From positions 8,026,200-8,090,199 of the forward strand of contig CP034990.1 of the NCBI GenBank assembly GCA_004026145.2: 64,000 nt of DNA. The letters are read 5' to 3'. Positions 12,960 to 27,193 of the stretch are shown here, piece after piece. The notes beneath the pieces were generated by a model. The model was given only the letters and a program-made list of their open reading frames with translations. It had not been told where the DNA came from and did not search any database. The position numbers and the translations under genes are program-made. Source of the stretch: Takifugu bimaculatus. Taxonomy: Eukaryota; Chordata; Actinopteri; Tetraodontiformes; Tetraodontidae. How positions within the stretch are numbered: the first letter of the stretch is position 1; every line of letters begins with the position of its first letter.

Positions 12960-14738
12960 ATGACCACCATTGTGATTCCGTTTCTCCTCCTCATCCTCGC
13001 TTTGACAGCCGTTCCTCCAGTAAGTCTGAACGTTTCTTTGGTAATTAGAGGAATTCTTCCTTCAACACCATCAGATTCTAGAATAAAAATCACCTTCAAA
13101 CATTTATGAGACCTTTTGTTTCAGAGTGCAGCCCAGGATGAAATTGAAGGCAAGTTGAAAAAGAGTTGAGAAGAACTTAAGCTCTCTTTGCGACTCCTGC
13201 GTTTCTTTCTGTAAATGTGTTCTCTCTGATTCCAGACGAGTCTTCGGATGTTACCGAGATCATCGCAAAGGTTAACGAAAACATAGGTATGGCAATGATT
13301 CTTTCTCCCAGCTGTGGAGTCAGAGGTTTCCCACCATTAAAAATGAAGAAATAAGAATTTGATTGTTTGCAGAACAAGGAATTGAGCACGGCGACGTTGC
13401 CATTCCCCGAGTCAGGAATGCAGACCCCTGCACTGCCACGGGATGCAAATGGCCTAAAACTGGAAGATATGTCTACATTCCTATAGTTATCTCCTCTTCA
13501 TACTGTAAGTTGCTTCCTTGGGTCCTGAGAGTCATTGCATTTTTCTGGACAATCGATTTATTTATCTCTTAGAATGCAACCCTCCTAAATGAGACTTTTC
13601 CTGTCCACTTGTCCACAGCAACCTCGCAGCGTAACATCATCATTCGTGCCCTGTTGACTTTCCATCAACGCACCTGCATCCGCTTTGTCTGGAGGAGATG
13701 GTGGCACAGAAACTACCTGTACTTCTTCTCTGGAAGCGGGTATGATGACAGAAACCTGTTGCTTCCCTGTAAAAATTCAAAGAGATCATCCCACTGTTTT
13801 CGCTGCCCTATCAGCCAGCAAACAAAAGATCCTCGGGTTCTGTTCACCGTATTTCTTTTCCGGGAGACAAAAATGCAGTTCAGTGCCTTCACAGAGGGTT
13901 CAATTCCACAGAGGGTTCAATTCCGGTAACACCGTCACTCTTGTGCGTCAGGTGTTGGTCCTACATCGGTCGCCAGAGACGAGGACAGGCGGTCTCTCTG
14001 AAGGCTCAGGGCTGCTTGTACACCGGCACGGTGCAGCACGAAGTTCTCCACGCGCTCGGCTTCCACCATGAACAGGCCCGCTCTGACAGGGACACCTATA
14101 TCACCATTCTCACCCAGAACATTCAGCCAGGTCAGCTCTTTTCAGTTTACAGTTTTATAAACAGCACCTTCAGAGGTTTTCCAGTAGAGTCTAGAATTAG
14201 TCTGAACACTGCTAAGTCCCAAGTAATGTCATCTGTTACCTCTGATGACAGAAGAGGGACAGATTCGGTATCACAGCTGATGCTCCAGCACATCACAGAT
14301 GGCTCCTCTTTCACCTGTTACTATAAAAAAAAAGATGGGCCCACTGAAGGGAAATAACATTTGAATTGTTTTCTGTCCTGCCCAGGAGCAATTGGAAACT
14401 TTGCCAAGGTGCAGACGAACAACTTGGGTACTCCCTATGACTACAACTCTGTCATGCATTACAGCAAGTGAGCGCGGATCACATTTGTTCACGGGTGAAC
14501 ACTAACGAAAAAACTAACCACGTCAACCTCTCTCAACAAGGTACGCCTTCTCCAGCAATGGCCAGCCGACTCTCATCGCTAAGTCCGACCCAAACCAAGT
14601 CCTGGGATCCCGGTACATGAGCGCCAATGACGTCGCGCGCGTCAACAGACTCTACCAATGCTGTGAGTCAATCACCTATTAATCAAATAGATCCCGTGAT
14701 CCATCCAGCTAAAGAAAGCTCTTCTTTTGTCCCCAGGA
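12960..14738 (+). CDS. Six-cysteine astacin metalloprotease A (C6AST/nephrosin-like)
   Basis: Nine exons: 12960-13019, 13125-13149, 13236-13286, 13373-13504, 13619-13739, 13952-14130, 14386-14467, 14541-14662, 14737-14738 (257 aa). A signal peptide MTTIVIPFLLLILALTAVPP fills exon 1. The propeptide holds IEHGDV, the likely aspartate-switch site. The mature enzyme probably starts at NADPCTATGCKWPK, whose extra Cys pair marks the teleost six-cysteine group. Zinc site HEVLHALGFHHEQ is in exon 6 and Met-turn SVMHY in exon 7, so all ligands are present. It should be a secreted zinc endopeptidase of the astacin family (M12A). Intron 2 uses a GC donor, and the stop codon is split by intron 8 (T at 14662, GA at 14737-14738). 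Tandem with B and C. The family is sure; the exact orthologue is not. Confidence 0.93.
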
Positions 14739-17700
14739 GGGATATCTGGAAATGTCACGTCTGATGGGTTTTGCAACAAAGACGTGACCAGGAGATGACA
14801 AAAAAATCGATTTAAATATTACCCGACTCTTTACTGTCTGCTTATTCTTTATCATGTTCTGTTTTGCATGTGTTTCTCTTCAGGTTTATGGGGATGTCTC
14901 TAAAGATAAAGCATTGACTAGAATGTAACCATCTTCCAATGGGCTGAATTTCTCCCTCTGTTCGTCTTTCTTTTGATGCTTCATGGGTTTTGTTTTCCTG
15001 GTGAGACATTTAAATCAATAAAATAAGCAACAAATGTCTGACTTTAAGCGTTCATATCCAAAAGGAACCAACAGTGGTCGGGTACAGGGCACTCGGGGTT
15101 AAACCGAACCCCGGTCAAAGAAGCATTTCAACACTTCCTCAACCAAATAAATTCAGAAAAGAGAAACCATCAAAGAAGCAAAGGGAGAAAATGGAATTTT
15201 AATGAAACACCCGTTTGATCATTCTATCTTTGTCTGACAGCCTGGTGAAGAACACAGAAAAGTACAGAATGATAGCATGGATCAAAGTTAATGAGCAAAG
15301 TTAAAATATTTTGGACTTTAACGACACCTACCAATGAGCAAAATCCATTACTATTAATTTTGTGGGAACACTCACCTGTCAAGCACTTGTGGGTTCTTCA
15401 CACATCTTAATGTGATGGTAGTTTGCTCTGATTAAAGCCGTGCACTGATGTGGTAGAATCACTGTGATTATGTGATTATGAGTATAAAATACTGTAGTGT
15501 GGGCCTATTCTTGTGCATGCCACATGTGGAGGGCAAGAATTTGCATTCCACCTGCAAAGTGAGGACACTTTTGTGAAGCAGGGACATTTTGGGTGGTCCG
15601 TACAATTTTAAAGGACTTTTTAAAGGGTTGACTAGAATTCAAGAATCACAGTTTGGGGCCTGGAAGCGTCAACTAGGGCCCTCACAGAGGGAAAAGTCAG
15701 AATTTATGTGCCAGACCTTCATCAAACCCCAAAAAGAGAAGAATAAAACTCGAGACATCAGATGGTGATGAAGAGAACAGCATCATCATCAGAGAAACAT
15801 GCTCCTGTACTTCAGAATCGACAGGCTCAGATAAACAAAAGGGTCTATTTTCATCAAAACTGTCTCAGAGTAGTAAAGGCAAGAGTGTTCAGACGGGATC
15901 TGAAAGATCATCTGACAATGTTAGAGGAATAAATCAAAACTGTCCATCTGGAACTGGAACAACCAGCACAATGGCAGCCAGAGTAATTTTTTAACCTTTA
16001 AAATGCATATACATCCAACCTGCTGCTGTTACCTCCAACAGGAGGAAAACAAAGGCCACCAAAGGACAAACAAGAACTAAAGAACTCCCAAAAGTAATTA
16101 AAAACTAGGGGCATCCCAAACTATGGTTTCTCAGAATATGGATCATCATCTGCAGTCGGGTTTCAGACTGAGCTAAAGAAAGGATGAAATTGTATTGAAA
16201 CTATGATTCTAGAAGGGCTTCGGGACCAGTTCATACCAGATCTGTACTGCAGCTGGAAAACATGTCGCAGTCACTGGACTGGTACAAGGTAGGAGAATCA
16301 AGAAGGGTTTGGCTTTTGGTCCCTTCAGTTGTGTCAACTTCATGGGTGAGTGACAGCTAAATCTGTCATATAAAATCTTTCATAGTGCATGACACAACAA
16401 AACAAAAACATCATTGCATGCCTATAGCAAAAACAACAGCTCCACCTGATGCGGTAGGTTCTTGCAATATTCATAGTCACCGCTAGGTGGTAACAAACGC
16501 AAAAACGCCTGACCTATACTGTAGTTTATGTATATTTTAACAATTATATTTATGGTTACTGAGTGAGAACTTAATTTACTGTGAGTTATTGATCAAACAT
16601 GTTGTGAAACAAAACAAGAAAAGAGATTTGAGTTGATAAAGTTCTGCATACATTCACCAAAGAAAAATGAATGGGGAAGAAATGGAATTTGAATTTGATG
16701 CCAACATATAACAACAGGAATGCGAGCTTAGTCACACACAGCAGAGCTTAGGGTGTTCATTCAAAAGCTCCTTTGTACAAATGAATCAGGAAATGACAGC
16801 TATTTCCAGCAAGCACATTTCAAATAATCTGGATGACATGACAACCAAAACCAAAACAATAGCATGGGATGATTTTAGTAATAAAAGGGATTTTTTTCAG
16901 AGCCAGATATGTCTAATCAAAAATATCCACATCAATGTGTCGATAAACCTTACAAGCCTCACCTAACACGGGGGTCGTTAAACTAGTCCCCCGATGCCTG
17001 AAAGCCAGCAGGGTTTTCTGAACACAGCGGGGTCCCAGTGTCCTTGGTGGAAGCAGTTGTCTCTCCTGGCAGGACAGGAATCCCTGCTGAAACATCAGCC
17101 TCACCGGACGGTGCAGGTACAGATGGTGTATCCGGAGAAAGACACATCGACGTTCACAAGCCAGAAACTCCTAAAATTACTGTTCCAAAAGAATAATAAC
17201 AATATACCGGTAATGAAATTTGATGCACAGTGATGAAAACTATATTAAAATTATTCAGTTCAGGATTTCTCAGGTGGCTGGGAAAATATCAGAACCCGAA
17301 CTTATTTCTGGAGTCCGAACTGAAGAGAAAAACTATTAATTTTCGTTACGTTACAATATTTCTCGGTTGCCAGTTGGTGGATTCTAAAAAATGCTGCAGC
17401 AACATTAGAAAATTTATCAAGTAATATATTAAAGTTTATTTATATAATATATGGCTCTAAAGCTTGTTTTTATTAGCATGGGGCTGGTCTGTTGCCCTGA
17501 TGTGAAGGAATTTATGTTTCGTTTTGGTTTCCCCAAAGGACTTGCTTAGCCTGATCTACTTCTGTATTCCGGATCACTTTTGGCCTCAATGTTAATCCTA
17601 TCATCTGTACGGCCCAAACCTCAAATCGAGAAGCATACCAGAGCACTACTGGGTCAAAACCAAGACTGTTGGCAAAAACAAGGGAGGCCGCTTGTTAATC

Positions 17701-17918
17701 TGGGAATAAATGTGAAATATACTGCCTCAGCATCGGAGGTTGACGTCACTCCGAGGACGCTCTGATTTTAAAGATGCAGTTTGGCCTCAGCTATGCGAGT
17801 AATATTTGTCTCTGTGTGACATGTGCTGCTTGGAATTAGAGCCAGTTTTTCTGCTTGGAGAGCTTTTATTTGACAGCCGACAATGATGAAACTGCAGCTC
17901 CACCCTGTGTGAGCAGCC
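14739..17918. other. Gene A 3' UTR and A-B intergenic DNA
   Basis: A polyA signal closes gene A. Around 15540-15720 lies a degenerate GT-linked dispersed repeat (TGAGGACACTTTTG, CATTTTGGGTGGTCCG, AAAGGAC). The rest shows no gene. Confidence 0.5.
15017..15022 (+). terminator. PolyA signal of gene A
   Basis: AATAAA about 280 bases after the stop, the first good signal in the 3' flank. Confidence 0.6.
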
Positions 17919-17925
17919 TATAAAA
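17919..17925 (+). promoter_or_regulatory. TATA box of astacin gene B
   Basis: TATAAAA 151 bases before the gene B start codon. A possible 5' UTR donor (GAG|GTAAAC near 17976) follows. Confidence 0.6.
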
Positions 17926-18069
17926 ACGTGGAGACAAACAGCTGTTCCATCAGGCATCAGAATACAGATGCGAGAGGTAAACACCCATCCTGACCTTTGC
18001 TTCCAGAACCACTTTGTCTTTTCCTTGGTGTTAAGGTTCCTGCTGTTCTCTTACAATTTAGATCTGAAG

Positions 18070-20008
<1,939 letters not shown>

Positions 20009-20889
20009 AGAAATCCACCAATGGAACTCGTCCCAGCTCATACTGATCAAAAAAGGCCTCAATGTGTTTGACCATGATTATTTTCGGGCTAATCAATAGT
20101 CCTTACTTGTTGGTTTCAGACTTTTAGGTGATGTTTTCTTTGTACTCTCACGATCTGCAACAAGAGACATTAAACTTACTTAAATCATGCAGAAAAATGC
20201 ATTAAAGTCCAAAAAGGTCCCTAAATTTAAAGCTGACGCCCTGCCATCCAACATTAAAATAGTTATGTGCCATCATAAAACTGATTAAGTAATGATAAAG
20301 TTGTGAGACAGTAAAGGTCAACCCTAACCCTGTAGCAAAAAGCTTCATAGGTAAACCTAAAATTAACATTTGATTTATTGTGGATAACAATGGATAAAGT
20401 TTGACATTCCCCAATCATTCTTTTAGATCATTTGGATCAAATCCAGTCGTCTGTGCTTATTTGGTGGCATGTGTTTTTCTTTTGATTTACTAAATCAGTT
20501 TCTTCTCCTGATTACTGTTTGAATCTATTGATTAAAAAAAGCAGCTGCATTTTTTTGTTGTATTTCTTATTTCACCCAAAAAACAAGATGGGATTTCTAC
20601 ACCAGGACTGTGCACTACTACAAATCTATGCATAAAAAAGAAATTATGAGTCTAAATATGAAACAGAAAGCAGAATGTTAAAAATATTAAGAACATGGAT
20701 AAAACACTCAGTCATGATGCGCCTTCCATATTTGAAGGGATTGATGAAATCTGGGGGGAAGATAGATAAAATAAGTCAGATCAGATGAAATCAGAGAAAG
20801 GACAGTTGAAATCAGAGGTAGGTAAGATCAAATCAGGCCGAACCGACAAAATCAGAGGCAGAACAGATGAAATCTTTTACGATATGGGT
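20009..20889. other. Gene B 3' flank, duplicated downstream of gene C
   Basis: The first 170 bases after the gene B stop recur after gene C at 22555-22698 and resume at 23722, showing the duplication unit extends past the gene. ATTAAA signals lie near 20168. No further gene was seen. Confidence 0.65.
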
Positions 20890-21123
20890 TTTAGAGAGGA
20901 CCCGAGAGCAGACGAGAACACTGTGGTAAGAGGGTCCAAATGAGTTTTATTACGGGAGGGCAACACAAAGACAAACAGTCCTCCTGGACTGCAGGTAGCT
21001 CAGGAGTAGGATCTGCACTTCATGGGGTCCAACGGAGAGTCCTCAGACCAGAAGCAGTCCTCCGGGACTGCAGAGAACCCAGGAACCGGGTGCGGCACGC
21101 TCACCGATCCAGCAGAACGGCAT
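20890..21123 (+). repeat. Dispersed repeat that replaced the 5' half of gene C
   Basis: It shares GAGGACCCGAGAGCAG-like and GTTTTATTACGGGAGGGCAA stretches, CAGTCCTCCTGGACTGCAG and GGCACGCTCACCGATCCAGC with the repeat at 2555-3410. It ends against damaged exon 5 of gene C, where exons 1-4 should be. Confidence 0.65.
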
Positions 21124-21236
21124 GGAGACCTTGACCATTTTCAACCGCTACACGTGTGTCCGATTCTTCCCGGATCTGGATCCCGAGGATGTGGTGGCAC
21201 TGGTTCTTGCTTTACCTCACGAAATGGGTGATGTGA

Positions 21237-21273
<37 letters not shown>

Positions 21274-22554
21274 CAAATTCACTGCTTATGCTGTTTGTTG
21301 GTCAGGTGTGGTTCCTCCATTGGCCGTCAGGGGGGGAGGCAGTACATCTCCCTGCAGCGCCCCACTTGTGTGAGCTCAGGGGTGGTGCATCATGAAATTC
21401 TCCACGCTCTGGGCTTCCACCACGAGCAATCCCACTCTGACAGAGATAAATACGTGACCATCAATTACACCAACATTCAGCCAGGTGAGCTAAAGCAGTA
21501 AATGTCTGATTACCATGGCCCCAGGCACCTCAGCATACCTCTATAACAGTCTTGATTTAGAGTGGCTGAGAACACACAAAGGTCAAGATAAACTCGCCTA
21601 AGTATATTTGTTTTTCCTGTTCTGTGCAGGAAAAGAGAAGAACTTCAGAAAGGTGCAAACAAACAACTCGTACACTGACTATTACTACCGCTCCGTCATG
21701 CACTACGGGGAGTAAGTGTGTGTCTGTGTGTGCGTGCACCGGTGTGTTGTATTGTGTCTGTACAATCCTCCATTTAATGCCTGGCTGTTACAGCAGGCAA
21801 ACAAGAGTTTAGATCAAAGTAAATCTGGTGAATGACTTATTGGGTCCTAAAGAGATTTGGCAAGAGAATGAACTAACCAAGTCAACTTTGGTTTTCGAGT
21901 AAATTTTTCTCCAGAAATGGACTGCCAACTATTGTTGCTAAGGGCAGGCCAAATCAGAAATTTGGATCCTCATTCATCACGTATACTGACATCATCCGTG
22001 TGAGACGGCTGTACGGATGCAGTGAGGGAAAAGCACATTTTAACTTTATGAGCTACCTTTAACAGAATATTTTCATACATCTGTCTGTCATCCATCCCTT
22101 TCCTGAATTTATTAAATTTAATTTCACAAACATGGCCAGACCAACTGAAGGAAGTTCTTGGTTTAGAGTTTCTAGCATTTTAACTTAGCTTGATCCATTT
22201 GAGTTACTGTAGCTGCTTAGCAACAGATTAGCTGATTTCTAGCTTCTTTTTAACACTTACAATACAACCTTTCAATAAAACCTCTTACTTAAATTAACAA
22301 TATACATTATTCAGTCCCAGTTCATGTCAAAATAAATGCACAAATTACAAATGCACAAGCAGATAAATGTTTGTGGCCACTGTTTTGTGCTCAAACCATA
22401 GAGACAAAGACGATATCCTGATATTACTAAAGAACAAACAGATCATTCCAAGTTTCAATGTCACATTCTGCATAATAAATAGAATTTCAGCCCATGTACC
22501 TGCACTTAATGAATAAAATCACACTGACTGATCATCTGTCCCCATCCAGAATGA
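21124..22554 (+). pseudogene. Astacin C, 5'-truncated paralogue of B
   Basis: Remaining exons: damaged exon 5 (about 21124-21230), 21306-21484, 21630-21711, 21915-22021, 22550-22554. They correspond to gene B exons 5-9 with the same lengths (179, 82 and 107 nt) and near-identical introns and flank, so this is a recent tandem copy. Signal peptide, propeptide and the Cys-pair N-terminus are absent. Exon 5 keeps the TIFNRYTCVRFF start but has an unrelated stretch and a deletion in the middle. Exon 6 begins GCGSSIG where the family has GCWS, a Trp-to-Gly change. Zinc site HEILHALGFHHEQ and Met-turn SVMHY are unchanged. No promoter or start was found, so it is most likely a pseudogene. It could still act as alternative 3' exons of gene B. 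Confidence 0.85.
21236..21272. repeat. (CA)n microsatellite in gene C intron 5
   Basis: About 18 CA units, at the same position as the longer tract in gene B. Confidence 0.9.
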
Positions 22555-22698
22555 AGAAATCCACCAATGGAACTCGTCCCAGCTCATACTGATCAAAAAA
22601 GGCCTCAATGTGTTTGACCATGATTATTTGCCGGCTATATGAATAGTCCTTACTTGTTGGTTTCAGACTTCTAAGTGATGTTCAGGATCTGCAACAAG

Positions 22699-23714
22699 TG
22701 TCACAGCTCCATTCCCCCAGTTCCCTCCTCTCCCTCCCTCTGCTCCACTCTACCTGCCTCTGCTCCACTCTCCCTCCCTCTGATCCACTCTCCCCGCCTC
22801 TGCTCCACTCTCCCTCCCTCCGCTCCACTCTCCCTCCCTCTGCTCCACTCTCCCTCCCTCTGCTCCACTCTTCCTCCCTCTGCTCCACTCCCCCTGTCTC
22901 TGCTCCACTCTCCCTCCCTCTGCTCCACTCTCCCTCCCTCTGCTCCACTCTACCTGCCTCTGCTCCACTCTCCCTCCCTCTGCTCCACTCTCCCTCCCTC
23001 TGCTCCACTCTTCCTCCCTCTGCTCCACTCTTCCTCCCTCTGCTCCACTCTCCCTCCCTCTGCTCCACTCTACCTGCCAGCCACTCCCACCCCATCAGCT
23101 CAATTCCACTCACCTGCGAGCACAGCTGCAGCTTATTCCCAATCAGCCCTGTTTATAAGCCTCCCCTGCACTCTCAGTCCTTCCCAGATTGTTCTTCTGC
23201 GTTTCCATGCAAGACTCTCCAGCACTTCTTACCTGCCTGACCTCCTGTTGCTGAACCTGTTTGCCTCTGAGCTGCCTGCACCACCTGTCTCCCGGTAAAC
23301 TCACCAGCCTTCCGTCCCTGACCACGACTTCTGCCTCAGTGTTTCTGGTTCCTGTCTGCTCACATTGTCCTGACTTCTCCACCTGGTCCTGACTTTGCTG
23401 CTGCTCGTCCCCAGTCTGCTCTGCTGCATCATTGGCCTCATCTCCTGTAAGCCCCTCCCTGTCACTCCTGCCCGCTGTAAACGGAACTGTATGGTTCCAA
23501 GGGTTCATGTCCTCCCCCTCGGTTCCGCATTCTGGCTCTGCTCAAACCCAGTCCCCGAGCCTGAAACCCATAGACTTTGTGTGGGCCCTGAGCCTGAAGA
23601 ACAGACTGTTTCCTCGTCTGCCTGAGTTCCTGTTTGCCCGTGTACTAATAAAGGTCATTACCAACGGTCCCAGCTTTCCAGAGTGCTGCTTTTGGGTCCC
23701 AATTACACCCATCA
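22699..23714 (-). mobile_element. 1.0-kb insertion with 7-bp direct repeats in the gene C 3' flank
   Basis: The copy after gene B reads GATCTGCAACAAGAGACATTA without interruption. After gene C the same sequence is split: CAACAAG at 22692-22698, then 1016 bases, then CAACAAG at 23715-23721. The insert starts TGTCACAGCTCC and ends CACCCATCA. Read on the minus strand it has the GGACCCAAAAGCAGCA and CTTTATTAGT phrases of the repeats at 2.6 and 20.9 kb. It carries a 20-bp minisatellite. No protein-coding frame or clear terminal inverted repeat was seen, so it is probably non-autonomous. Confidence 0.75.
22741..23080. repeat. 20-bp minisatellite, 17 copies, no indels
   Basis: Every 20 bases the unit restarts as TGCTCCACTCTCCCTCCCTC or a close variant, for 340 bases with no length change. 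Variants such as TACCTGCC and TTCCTCCC recur, as expected from unequal exchange. It is open in several frames on both strands (Ser-Pro-Leu-rich and Glu-Arg-Gly-rich), which is a by-product of the 20-bp period. Confidence 0.97.
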
Positions 23715-25613
23715 CAACAAGAAACATTAAACTTACTTAAATCATGCAGAAAAATACATGTAATATCTGATTAAAGCCCAAAAAGTCCCTCAATTTAAAG
23801 CTGACGCCCTGCCATCCAACATTAAAATAGTTATGATGGCACATAAGTATTTTAAGCTTAACCTAAAAAAGAATATTTGATTTAATGTGGATAACAATGG
23901 ATAAAGTCTGACATTCCCCAATCATTCTGTTTGATCATTTGGATCAAATCCACTCTTGTGCTTATTTGATTGTGTGTGGGTTTTCTTTTTTTGTTTTTTT
24001 AACCTGTTTCTTCTGCTGATTAGTTTGAATCTATTTTTTTATTATTGTTGTATTCTTTATTTCCACCCAAAATGAGATGGCATTTCTACACCAGAACTGT
24101 GCAGTACTTTTACTCTCTGCTTAACATTTAAATGATGAGTTTAAACATGAAAAATAAAGCAGGATGTTAAAAATATAAAGGCAGGTAACATGAAATCAGA
24201 GGCATGTGGGTCACCCGGTGATTTTAGGAGCAGATGAGGTCTGGTCAGGTGGAGAATGACAGGGGTGCGGTGGCCGTAATAAATGAAGAGGTGTGTGAAG
24301 GCAGGAAATGAGGCGCTTTACTGGTTATGCTGGGACAGAAAGGATAGTTGGACTCGTGTTTGTCTGGACGAGCATTGCCAATAATTGTCCACAGAGACAC
24401 AATGTGTGAGCCTCTGATGCTCCTGAGCGTCAGCATCGCCTTTATCAGCACTAATTAGTGAGAAGATCATCTGCTACAGATACAAGTGCAGCTTCACAAT
24501 ACACTCACACACACGCACTCACAATCAGCTCTGCTACAGAAGAGACAAGGCAGCAAGCGGGGTCGGAGGTTTTCCTATAAAAGTTGATGGAGATCATTAG
24601 CAACACGGAGCAACATGTCAAAAAAAATGCCACTGCCGCAGAAGAAACGGCGAGAAGAGGTGGAAGCTGCAAAATTAGCCCTGATAGTCCAAGACAAGGA
24701 GACAAGAGTCTGAAGCAGTCACGTCCCATTCAAGCACTCACGCAAACATCCCGAAACATCTGGATATCAATATCTTACTGAAGAATAAAAGATGAGCTAA
24801 AGTGTCAACGACTGAACACAAGCTGATCAGGAAATGACCCTTTCTGCTCCACATGGACGTAACAGGCTGCCACAGTTTGTCTCCCGTCAATTATTCATCC
24901 CGTCCATGTGCGCTGGGAGGAACATTTCACTCACTTTCCTTCCTGTTTTTAACTGAATATGTCTGAGTTGTCCTGAGTGATGCTTTTTGGTTTTAATGAG
25001 GGAGATATTTATCTCTGCATTGAAACCGATTTGCCTCCCTGCAGCCATAAATCCAGAACTTTGCTATAATTAAGACGGACCCGCACACTACGCTCCCGTT
25101 CCTCCACAGAAGGATTCATTGTGCAGGTGGTTATTATTTTTAACCATCAAAGGTTTGAGGTTGTTTTCAGGCAGGTTGCAGAGGCCTCTGCCACTGTGGG
25201 CTGCCCTACTTTCAACATGCGGCATCTTTATGGAGCAACATGCTGAACTAAATATAGCTGCGCTGGGCTCAGCAACCAACCCAGAGACAATGGAGAACAA
25301 CAAAGTTTTCCTTTGCTGTGGACAACAAATGCTAATGATGACAAAGATGAACCTGATGTGATGCTAAGAAAGGAAGAATATTAAGTAACCAGCTACCAAT
25401 TCACCTCCGTGAGGTTTTAATCTGGAGCAGATCTGTGGAGTCGTCCAGCAGATATGAAGGTCATAGCTGAAGGTCACCGTTGAGGGATCCAAACAGGGTC
25501 CTGACTTTGTTTATTGGCACCAGAGCTGAGAACTTGTTCGGTGCTTCCCTTAGCTCAATTTTTTTCTAGCTTCTCTAATCCTGTTAGCACACATCTGTGT
25601 ATCTGGGTGTGAT

Positions 25614-25614
<1 letters not shown>

Positions 25615-25680
<66 letters not shown>

Positions 25681-25771
25681 ACGCGGGAGAGAGAGACACA
25701 CACACAGAGAAATTTCATGTTATCATCATTTCTCAGGTATTTTTGCAAGCTGAGACATATTTTGCCAAAAA

Positions 25772-25812
<41 letters not shown>

Positions 25813-25820
25813 CACACACC
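25615..25820. repeat. Facing (GT)n and (CA)n microsatellites
   Basis: A GT tract at 25615-25679 and a CA tract at 25773-25820 are separated by 90 bases, making an imperfect long inverted repeat. Confidence 0.93.
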
Positions 25821-25829
25821 AGATTTTAT

Positions 25830-25985
25830 TTCTATTCTTGTCTGATTACTTTAATAGATCAATGCATTCCCAAGCTCATTACCTATGCTCACCATTCCAA
25901 CTAACCCCCTAATCCGACCCCTAACCGAAACAATATTCTAACCCTCAAACAAAACTTTGAAGTTCTGATGACCAGCAAAAATGGA
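25830..25985 (-). repeat. GT-linked dispersed repeat, minus copy
   Basis: On the minus strand it reads in family order: CCATTTTTGCTGGTCATCAG, AACTTCAAAG, TTTGAGGGTTAG and GGGGTCGGATTAGGGGG-like text, ending in the adjacent microsatellite. Confidence 0.6.
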
Positions 25986-26019
25986 AAAAGGGGAGAGAAG
26001 GAAAAGAAGGAAGAGTCCC

Positions 26020-26262
26020 TCTCCTCTCAAGAAAAGCCTCGCCTCTCCTCAAGCTATCCTCTCCGAAGGACGAGAGATTCCTCTATTTCTCCTCTCCTCT
26101 CTTCTCCTCTCCTCTCCTCGGAAAGAAGAGACGAGAAAAAAAACCCTCCCTCCCTCCTGAGAAGTCCCCAAAACTCTCTCTCCTCTCTCTAATGTCCTCT
26201 ATCTCCTCTCCTCGAAGCCTCTCCTCTCCTCCTCTCCTCTCCTCTCCTCCTCCTCTCCTACC
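26020..26262. repeat. CT-rich (CTCCT)n tracts
   Basis: Two polypyrimidine blocks, about 26084-26120 and 26205-26262, made of TCTCC/CTCCT units with short spacers and purine-rich runs between them. Confidence 0.85.
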
Positions 26263-27193
26263 ATCTTTATTAACTCAGACCATTTTAACCTCCATCTTGG
26301 ACTCTCCCGTTTCCCTGGAGCCCCCTCCCAGCCTGATTAATGCTGTGTTCCCCTGAATGATCAGTCTGTGGTGGCGCAGACAGCATCTTTATCAACAGAT
26401 GCTCTCACATCTGCAGAGTTGAGGCACGGTGGAGATAACGAGGAGGGGTTGATGTGATTGATTTGTGGTTTTCAGCTTTGCAACAGTTCTGATACACAAA
26501 CATCTGCAACAACCTGTTGATGGCTGTGGACTAGAAAAAGAGAGAAGCTCAGCTGCAACATGTGTTTGGGTTATGGTTAGGCGACCTGGGACAGAATCCA
26601 CCATCCACTGAGATATGACTCTGCCCTCCTGCTGCTGTCACTCACACCCATGGGCCGTTTATGCGTTTGGAGAAAGCACACAGAGTTAAAGCGATTTGAA
26701 AAGCAATTTATTTGAGGGAGGACCAGACTTTGGACAACCAGGCCAGCACCCCAGAGGCATTCATTCTGGCCATTTCACGAGGACAATAAATAATTATCTC
26801 CAAATTAAGCAACTGTAATTAAAAGTCACCAGCTGTTATGTTTGAACCATCAATATTCCCGATTAAGTTGTAAGTACTACATGCATAAAACAGCTGTTAA
26901 GGAAGATTTTGACTGTAACACCCAGGTCAAAAAGCACTTTTGTCCTTTACTTTTATCCCCCACAAATTGTCCTCTAAATCTTTCTAGTCATTACAAATAT
27001 TGACAGGCATGAAGAGAGCAGGAGATTTTGTCCCTCGCGAGATGCCGTGTGCATCACACTTTGCAGAGGTTCCCAAGGACAAGGTCACAGCTGCACACAA
27101 ATTTACACGTCCGCTCTAATCCAACACCTCCACTCATCTATTCTCCTTGCTGTTTTTTTGCACCACACTTTGTCACATTTGTTGTAATTTGGT

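Noticed and set aside
22675..23298. Long Ser-Pro-Leu and Glu-Arg-Gly frames of up to 207 codons
   Set aside because: They arise because a 20-bp unit without stops repeats 17 times; they are open on both strands and sit inside an insertion.
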